Assembly: GCF_003096075.1 (NCBI RefSeq)
Contig: NZ_CP015449.1
Coordinates: 1,302,001 to 1,366,000 of the forward strand
Direction of reading: 5' to 3'
Length of the DNA stretch: 64,000 bases
Source of the DNA: Dietzia lutea
GTDB taxonomy: Bacteria > Actinomycetota > Actinomycetes > Mycobacteriales > Mycobacteriaceae
Position numbers and translations under genes: made by a program. Position 1 is the first letter of the stretch; each line of letters opens with the position of its first letter. This document shows positions 58,676 to 64,000 of this stretch, piece by piece. Under the pieces are notes generated by a model. It was not told where the DNA came from and did no database searches. It was given only the letters and a program-made list of their open reading frames with translations.

Positions 58676-58694
58676 CGACGTGCGGGGCGGGAAA

Positions 58695-58946
58695 TCAGCT
58701 CTGGTCGATCTTCTGAATGTAGTCGACCGCATCCTGCACGGTACGCAACTTGGCGAGGTCCTCGTCGGGGATCTCCACTCCGTAGCGGTCCTCGGTCTGC
58801 ACGGCGATCTCCACCATGGAGAGCGAATCGATGTCGAGGTCGTCGACGAAGGACTTCTCGGGAGTCACCTCGGACGGCTCGATCCCGGTGACCTCCTCGA
58901 CGATTTCCGCGAGTCCTGCGATGATCTCGGCCTCGGTGCGTGCCAT
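58695..58946 (-). CDS. acpM: acyl carrier protein
   Basis: An 83-residue ACP. The phosphopantetheine attachment serine is S41 in DDLDIDSLSMVEI. It is shorter than mycobacterial AcpM (about 115 residues), lacking the C-terminal extension. It carries the growing chain in type II fatty acid synthesis. It lies between fabD and accD6 in the MabR-controlled cluster. Confidence 0.95.
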   Translation of the reverse strand: MARTEAEIIAGLAEIVEEVTGIEPSEVTPEKSFVDDLDIDSLSMVEIAVQTEDRYGVEIPDEDLAKLRTVQDAVDYIQKIDQS

Positions 58947-59055
58947 GTGGTGGTGTCCTTTCTGATGGGTGATGTCGAGCCCGACGGGCGCGACGGACGT
59001 TTTTCGTATCCGATCATCGACGACGGCCGATGAGCGGGGGGTGGTCGGGGGAGCC

Positions 59056-59982
59056 TCAGGCTCCGCTGAGTGCGGGGACCGTCTCGAGAGCGGTCTCGAT
59101 GTCCTCGGGGACGGTCACGCCGTGGCGGGCGACGTCACGCATCGAGCGCTTCGCCAGTCCGACCAGGGCGCCCGAGGGCGGGAGCTCGACGAACGCGTCG
59201 ACGCCCAGCTTGAGCATGGTCTGCGTGCACAGGTCCCAGCGCACGGGATGGGTGATCTGCGAGACGACCCGGTCGAGGGCGTCGCGCCCCGAGGCGACGG
59301 CCACGCCGTCGGCGTTGGACAGCAGCGTCAGCTCGGGATCGTTCACCTCGATCGTGTCGGCCAGCGCGCGGAACTCGTCGACGGCGGAGTCCATGTGATT
59401 CGTGTGGAACGCGCCGGCGACCTCGAGTCGCCGCAGGCGCGCCCGGGTGGGCGGGTTCTTCTCGAGCGCGTCGCAGGCCTCGAGCGGTCCCGCGGCGACG
59501 ATCTGTCCCGCGCCGTTCCGGTTCGCCGGCGCGAGCCCGGCGTTGTCAAGGGCCAGCAGCACGTCGGCCTCGACCCCGCCGAGAACCGCGATCATTCCGG
59601 TCGGTCGCTCCGCGCACGCCCGTGACATCGCGGCCCCGCGCACCGACGCGAGGCGCAGGGCGTCCGCCTCTGAGACAACGCCGGCGATCGCCAGCGCCGC
59701 GATCTCGCCGATCGAGTGGCCCGCGACGAGCGTGTCGGAGGGGACCTGACCGCGTCGGCGCAACTCCGCGGCACCGAGGAGGGCGGAGGCCACGACGAGC
59801 GGCTGGGTCACCGCGGTGTCGGTGATCTCCTGCAGGGTCGCCGTGGTGCCGAGGCGTTCGAGATCCAGTCCGCTCGACGCGGACCAGTCGGCGAGACGGT
59901 CGGAGGCGCCGGGCAACTCGAGCCAGGGCGCGAGCATCCCGGCCTTCTGTGACCCTTGTCCAGGGGCGGTTAGGCAAAGCAC
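59056..59982 (-). CDS. fabD: malonyl-CoA:ACP transacylase
   Basis: A 308-residue acyltransferase loading malonate on ACP. APGQGSQ at the N-terminus and the active-site GHSIGE (S90) are canonical; the catalytic His is in FHTNHMDSA. The GTG start (MLCLTAPG) is the first in frame. In mycobacteria fabD opens the FAS-II operon under MabR; the regulator gene sits just upstream here too. Confidence 0.94.
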   Translation of the reverse strand: MLCLTAPGQGSQKAGMLAPWLELPGASDRLADWSASSGLDLERLGTTATLQEITDTAVTQPLVVASALLGAAELRRRGQVPSDTLVAGHSIGEIAALAIAGVVSEADALRLASVRGAAMSRACAERPTGMIAVLGGVEADVLLALDNAGLAPANRNGAGQIVAAGPLEACDALEKNPPTRARLRRLEVAGAFHTNHMDSAVDEFRALADTIEVNDPELTLLSNADGVAVASGRDALDRVVSQITHPVRWDLCTQTMLKLGVDAFVELPPSGALVGLAKRSMRDVARHGVTVPEDIETALETVPALSGA

Positions 59983-60048
59983 GGGTATCAGACAACACGG
60001 CCGGGCCCCGTTCAGATGATGTTCCCGAAGCCAGAAACCAGGCCCGGA

Positions 60049-60069
60049 TTTTGTGGGGTTTCTACAAAT
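60049..60069. promoter_or_regulatory. possible MabR operator in the fabD upstream region
   Basis: TTTTGT-N9-ACAAAT, an AT-rich inverted repeat in the otherwise GC-rich gap between mabR and fabD. Position and symmetry suggest a regulator site; the binding protein is inferred. Confidence 0.45.
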
Positions 60070-60137
60070 TGCGAGCTGGCCGCCCGTCCATCTCCGGGAG
60101 GAGGAGATTCGTTACAGGTTGTGACGCGAGTGAATAT

Positions 60138-61391
60138 TTAGCCCTCTTGAGTAGTTCGCTCGGCAAACTTTCCGAGGACGAGCGCGATTCTCAGCACGAA
60201 CGCGTCCCGCGCGGTGAGGGGGTCGAATTTAGTGATTTGACTCACTCTCTTCAAGCGGTACCTGACGGTATTGGGATGGACGTACAACTCGCGGGCGCAC
60301 TTCTCCACGTGCCCGCCGGAATCGAGATAGGCCCGCAGGGTGTCCTCGACGGAGGCGTCCGCACCCCGCAGGGGTGTGACGATCCGGTCGACCAACATCG
60401 CCGCCGCGCCGCGGTCGCCCCCGAGGACGCGCTCGGGTAGGAGGTCGATCGCCGCGACGGGCCGAGGCGCGCCGGGCCAGCCGCTCACCGCCGCCGCCCC
60501 GGACAGCGCCTCCGCCGCGCTGTCCGGGGCCTCGACCAGAGAGCCCACGGTGTGACCGTGGACGACGGGGGCGTCCGAGGAGAAGGCGTCGAGGACGGCG
60601 GGTGGGATCGACGCGGAGGACTCCAGCTCTCCCGAGAGGATGACGACGAGGCGGGCTCCCTGGACCACGGCCAGCGCGTGCCGATCGGACGAGACGGCGG
60701 CCCTGTGGACGGCGGGCACCGAGGCGAGACCCAGGTCCTCCCTCGGGGTCCCGATGATGACCGTGGCCGCGGTCGTCGGGTCCCAGTTCAGTGCGGAGGC
60801 ACCGGAGATGAGGTCCGCGTGCCGGTCCCCGCGGACCACGGCGTCGACGATCATCGCCTCCATGCGCGTGTCCCACGCGCCGCGGTTCTCCGCCGCCGCG
60901 GCGTACACCGAGGCCGCGGTGAACCCCAGCTCGCGGCCGAACTTCAGAACCGCCGCGATCATCAGACCGCGCTGTCGTTCGTTGTGGGTGATCCGGGGCA
61001 TCACCAGCTCGAAGTACTCGAGAGTCGAGCGCACGAGCTGCACCGTCTGCTGCAGGGTGAGTCCCTGGCCGACGCCCTTGGGCAGCAGCTTGAAGCCGGC
61101 GATGGTGTCGGTGTGCGGTGCCTCGGGGTTGCGCACCCAGGTGACGAAGTCACGGACCGCGCTCTGGATGATCAGCTGGATCTCCGCCCGCTGGTCCGCC
61201 GACAGCTCGGCGAAGAACGGCAGTTCCTGCTCCAGTGCGCGGACCGCCTCGGTGGACAGGGTCCCCGAGTACCGCGTGATGCGCTTGAGGAGGGCGTCGG
61301 AGACCGGCCTGTCGTCCGGCGGCGTGGACGACCGCCGCCGGACGCGCTCCGGCTCGCTCTCCCCGGTGACGGGGTCGGACGTCTCGGTCAC
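60138..61391 (-). CDS. mabR: PucR-type transcription regulator, MabR-like
   Basis: A 417-residue regulator. The middle is a GGDEF-like/CdaR domain and the C-terminus a PucR helix-turn-helix: [29 protein letters not shown]. In mycobacteria the gene between aceE and fabD encodes MabR, repressor of the FAS-II operon. The start overlaps the aceE stop by four bases, so the regulator is made with pyruvate dehydrogenase, linking acetyl-CoA supply and fatty acid synthesis. Confidence 0.88.
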   Translation of the reverse strand: MTETSDPVTGESEPERVRRRSSTPPDDRPVSDALLKRITRYSGTLSTEAVRALEQELPFFAELSADQRAEIQLIIQSAVRDFVTWVRNPEAPHTDTIAGFKLLPKGVGQGLTLQQTVQLVRSTLEYFELVMPRITHNERQRGLMIAAVLKFGRELGFTAASVYAAAAENRGAWDTRMEAMIVDAVVRGDRHADLISGASALNWDPTTAATVIIGTPREDLGLASVPAVHRAAVSSDRHALAVVQGARLVVILSGELESSASIPPAVLDAFSSDAPVVHGHTVGSLVEAPDSAAEALSGAAAVSGWPGAPRPVAAIDLLPERVLGGDRGAAAMLVDRIVTPLRGADASVEDTLRAYLDSGGHVEKCARELYVHPNTVRYRLKRVSQITKFDPLTARDAFVLRIALVLGKFAERTTQEG

Positions 61392-64000
61392 GCCACTCCG
61401 GGATCCGTCGTCGGCTCGGGGGCGGCCATGACGTCGTCGATCCGGTACTGCCGCGCGGCCTCGAGGAGGGTGACCTTCTCGATGGCGCCCTCGCGGACGA
61501 GCCCCGCCAGCACGGCGACGACGATCGACTCGGCGTCGGTGTTGAAGAAGCGACGCGCCGCCGGCCGGGTGTCGGAGAACCCGAACCCGTCGCAGCCGAG
61601 GACCGTGAAGTCACCGGGGACCCAGGCGCGGATCTGGTCCGGCACGGCCTTCTGAAAGTCGCTCACCGCGACCTTGGGCCCCTCGGCCTCGGCCAGCGCC
61701 GCCGCGACGAACGGGGTGCGCGGCTGCTGGTCGGGGTGGCGCAGGGCGTGGCGCTCACACTCGAATCCGTCGCGGGCCAGCTCGGTCCAGGAGGTCGCGG
61801 ACCACAGATCGGCCGCGACGTCCCAGTCCTCGGCGAGGATCCGCTGTGCGTCGACCGCCGCGTACATGGCCACGCCGGAGGCGAGGATGGCGGCCTTGTG
61901 AGTGCCGGACTCGGCGGCACGGAACCGGTACAGGCCCCGCAGCAGCGCGTCGGCGTCCAGGTCATCCGGCTCGGCCGGCTGCGGAACGGGCTCGTTGTAC
62001 AGGGTGATGTAGTACGAGACGTTGCGGTCGATGCCGTCGGTCTCCGTCTCGTGGGCGGAACCCGGCCCGTACATCCGCTCGACGCCGGCGCGCATGATGT
62101 GCGCGACCTCGTAGGCCCAGGCGGGGTCGTAGGAGATGATGCCCGGGTTGGTCGCCGCCAGCAGCGGGGAGTGTCCGTCCATGTGCTGCAGGCCCTCGCC
62201 GGTGAGGGTCGTGCGGCCGGCGGTGGCGCCGAGCAGGAAGCCCCGTGCGAGTTGGTCGGCGGCGGCCCAGATGCCGTCGCCGGTGCGCTGGAAGCCGAAC
62301 ATCGAATAGAAGATGTAGAGCGGGATCATCGGCTCGCCGTGGCTGGCGTACGCGGTTCCCGCGGCCGTGAACTCGGCGACCGAGCCGGCCTCGCTGATGC
62401 CCTCGTGCAGGATCTGGCCGTTCTTGGCCTCCTTGTAGCTCAGCATGAGCTCGTGGTCGACCGAGGTGTAGTTCTGGCCGTGTGGGTTGTAGATCTTCAG
62501 CGTCGGGAACCACGAGTCCATACCGAAGGTGCGGGCCTCGTCCGGGATGATGGGCACGAAACGGTCACGCAGCGACTCGTCGCGCATGAGCTCCTTGGCC
62601 GTACGCACGAGCGCCATCGTCGTGGCCACGGCCTGCTTGCCCGAGCCCTTGCGCAGCGACTTCAGGGCGTCGATGTCGGGAACGTTCACCGGCGTGAAGG
62701 TCTGTCGCCGCTCGGGCACGTGGCCGCCCAGGGCGGCACGGCGGTCCAGCATGTACCGGATCTCCGGGGAGTTCGGCCCCGGGTTGTAGTACGGCGGCTG
62801 GGTCGGGTCGGCCTCGAGCTCCTCGTCGGTGATGGGGATCTGCTGCTTGTCGCGGAACAGCTTGAGGTCGTCCAGCGTCAGCTTCTTCATCTGGTGGGTC
62901 GCGTTGCGCCCCTCGAAGTTCTGACCCAGCCCGAAGCCCTTGATGGTGTGGGCCAGGATCACCGTCGGCTGACCGGTGTGCTCGAGCGCGGCCTTGTACG
63001 CGGCATGGATCTTGCGGTAGTCGTGCCCGCCGCGGCGCAGGTCCCAGATCTCCTCGTCCGTCATGTCCTCGACGAGCTTGGCGGTGCGGGGGTCGCGGCC
63101 GAAGAAGTGCTCGCGGACGTAGGCGCCGTCGTTGGCCTTGAACGTCTGGTAGTCGCCGTCCGAGACGGAGTTCATCAGCGAGACCAGCGCGCCCTCGGTG
63201 TCCTTCTCGAACAGCGCGTCCCACTCACGGCCCCAGACGACCTTGATGACGTTCCAGCCCGCGCCGTTGAAGTAGGACTCGAGCTCCTGGACGATCTGGC
63301 CGTTGCCGCGGACGGGCCCGTCGAGTCGCTGGAGGTTGCAGTTGATGACGAAGGTGAGGTTGTCGAGCGCGTCGTTGGCCGCGATCTGCAGCGCGCCGCG
63401 CGACTCGACCTCGTCCATCTCACCGTCGCCGAGGAACGCCCAGACGTGCTGCTGGGAGGTGTCCTTGATGCCGCGGTTGTGCAGGTAGCGGTTGAACCGC
63501 GCCTGGTAGATGGCGTTGATGGGCCCGAGGCCCATCGAGACCGTCGGGAACTCCCAGAACTCGGGCATCGAGCGGGGATGCGGGTAGGAGGGCAGGGATC
63601 GGCCCGGGTGGCTCTTCTCCTGCCGGAAGCCGTCGAGATCGTGTTCGCGGAGCCGGCCCTCGAGGTACGCGCGGGCGTACATGCCGGGGGAGGCGTGGCC
63701 CTGGAAGTAGATGTGGTCACCGCCGCCGGGGTGGTCCTTGCCGCGGAAGAAGTGGTTGTATCCCACCTCGTAGAGCGGCGCCGCGCCCGCGTAGGTCGAG
63801 ATGTGCCCGCCCACGCCGATGCCGGGGCGCTGGGCTCGGTGGACCATGATCGCGGCGTTCCAGCGGATCCACCGGCGGTAGGTCCGCTCCACCGCCTCGT
63901 CGCCCGGGAACTCCGGCTCGAGGCTGGTGGGGATCGTGTTGACGTAGTCCGTGGAGGTGAGCGCCGGGAGCGGCACGCGTTGTTTCGAGGCACGTTCGAG
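61388..64000 (-). CDS. aceE: pyruvate dehydrogenase E1 component, 5' truncated
   Basis: The homodimeric E1 of pyruvate dehydrogenase, decarboxylating pyruvate with thiamine diphosphate. The frame is open to the window edge and reads [20 protein letters not shown], which in mycobacterial AceE lies some 70 residues from the N-terminus; the ATG/GTG near 63976 is not the true start. Motifs seen: [23 protein letters not shown] (the thiamine diphosphate motif GDGE), and [20 protein letters not shown]. Confidence 0.95.
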   Translation of the reverse strand, partial: LERASKQRVPLPALTSTDYVNTIPTSLEPEFPGDEAVERTYRRWIRWNAAIMVHRAQRPGIGVGGHISTYAGAAPLYEVGYNHFFRGKDHPGGGDHIYFQGHASPGMYARAYLEGRLREHDLDGFRQEKSHPGRSLPSYPHPRSMPEFWEFPTVSMGLGPINAIYQARFNRYLHNRGIKDTSQQHVWAFLGDGEMDEVESRGALQIAANDALDNLTFVINCNLQRLDGPVRGNGQIVQELESYFNGAGWNVIKVVWGREWDALFEKDTEGALVSLMNSVSDGDYQTFKANDGAYVREHFFGRDPRTAKLVEDMTDEEIWDLRRGGHDYRKIHAAYKAALEHTGQPTVILAHTIKGFGLGQNFEGRNATHQMKKLTLDDLKLFRDKQQIPITDEELEADPTQPPYYNPGPNSPEIRYMLDRRAALGGHVPERRQTFTPVNVPDIDALKSLRKGSGKQAVATTMALVRTAKELMRDESLRDRFVPIIPDEARTFGMDSWFPTLKIYNPHGQNYTSVDHELMLSYKEAKNGQILHEGISEAGSVAEFTAAGTAYASHGEPMIPLYIFYSMFGFQRTGDGIWAAADQLARGFLLGATAGRTTLTGEGLQHMDGHSPLLAATNPGIISYDPAWAYEVAHIMRAGVERMYGPGSAHETETDGIDRNVSYYITLYNEPVPQPAEPDDLDADALLRGLYRFRAAESGTHKAAILASGVAMYAAVDAQRILAEDWDVAADLWSATSWTELARDGFECERHALRHPDQQPRTPFVAAALAEAEGPKVAVSDFQKAVPDQIRAWVPGDFTVLGCDGFGFSDTRPAARRFFNTDAESIVVAVLAGLVREGAIEKVTLLEAARQYRIDDVMAAPEPTTDPGVA

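Overview
The window is a stretch of high-GC actinobacterial chromosome. Most of its gene blocks follow the order familiar from mycobacteria: nadD-rsfS-gpgP-degV-comEA-comEC, holA/rpsT, lepA, hemW, hrcA-dnaJ2-rsmE-phoH-ybeY-hlyC-era-recO-uppS, zur/smtB, glyS, dgt, dnaG, and aceE-mabR-fabD-acpM-accD6. Together with GTG starts, many leaderless promoters, a MabR-type regulator and a wax ester synthase/DGAT, this points to the order Mycobacteriales. The reduced fatty acid cluster (no kasA/kasB) suggests a member with short mycolic acids, possibly Dietzia or a relative. The genus is an inference, not a reading.

Layout. 1-6400: a VWA protein (5' truncated by the window), then nadD, rsfS, a GpgP-like phosphatase, DegV and the DNA-uptake pair comEA/comEC. 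6387-15669: an accessory block inserted between comEC and holA, which are neighbours in Mycobacterium. It holds a RecQ helicase, a three-subunit molybdenum hydroxylase (PaoABC type) with its MocA- and XdhC-like maturation factors, and two short-chain dehydrogenases. 15851-20947: holA, rpsT, a PemK/MazF-like protein, an EthD-like protein and lepA. 20994-26979: a CGNR zinc-finger regulator divergent from a TauE/SafE exporter, an M3 peptidase, two tiny membrane proteins, and a WS/DGAT acyltransferase with a histone H1-like lysine-rich tail.

26976-36961 is one long co-directional housekeeping run (heme chaperone, heat-shock repressor and DnaJ, rRNA maturation and methylation, Era, RecO, undecaprenyl/decaprenyl diphosphate synthase). 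36962-37344 is a non-coding patch of short GC-rich repeats. 37345-47421 holds zinc regulators, glycyl-tRNA synthetase, YdcF, dGTPase, a serine hydrolase, a TPM protein and a DnaG primase that has lost three of its four zinc ligands. 47504-50874, between two tRNA genes, holds an NTF2-like protein, a stand-alone HsdR-N-type nuclease with base composition unlike its surroundings, and a carboxylesterase. 50911-56901 is accessory: a ClbS/DfsB protein, an esterase, an ABC exporter, a serine hydrolase and a DUF3145 protein. 56999-64000 carries the fatty acid synthesis cluster on the minus strand, ending in a 5'-truncated aceE.

No prophage, insertion sequence, CRISPR array or complete known defence system was seen. 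The strongest leads are the histone-tailed WS/DGAT, the primase with a broken zinc ribbon, the fabD-acpM-accD6 cluster with two perfect hairpins where kasA/kasB usually sit, the orphan nuclease between tRNA genes, and a nested-hairpin leader before recO.
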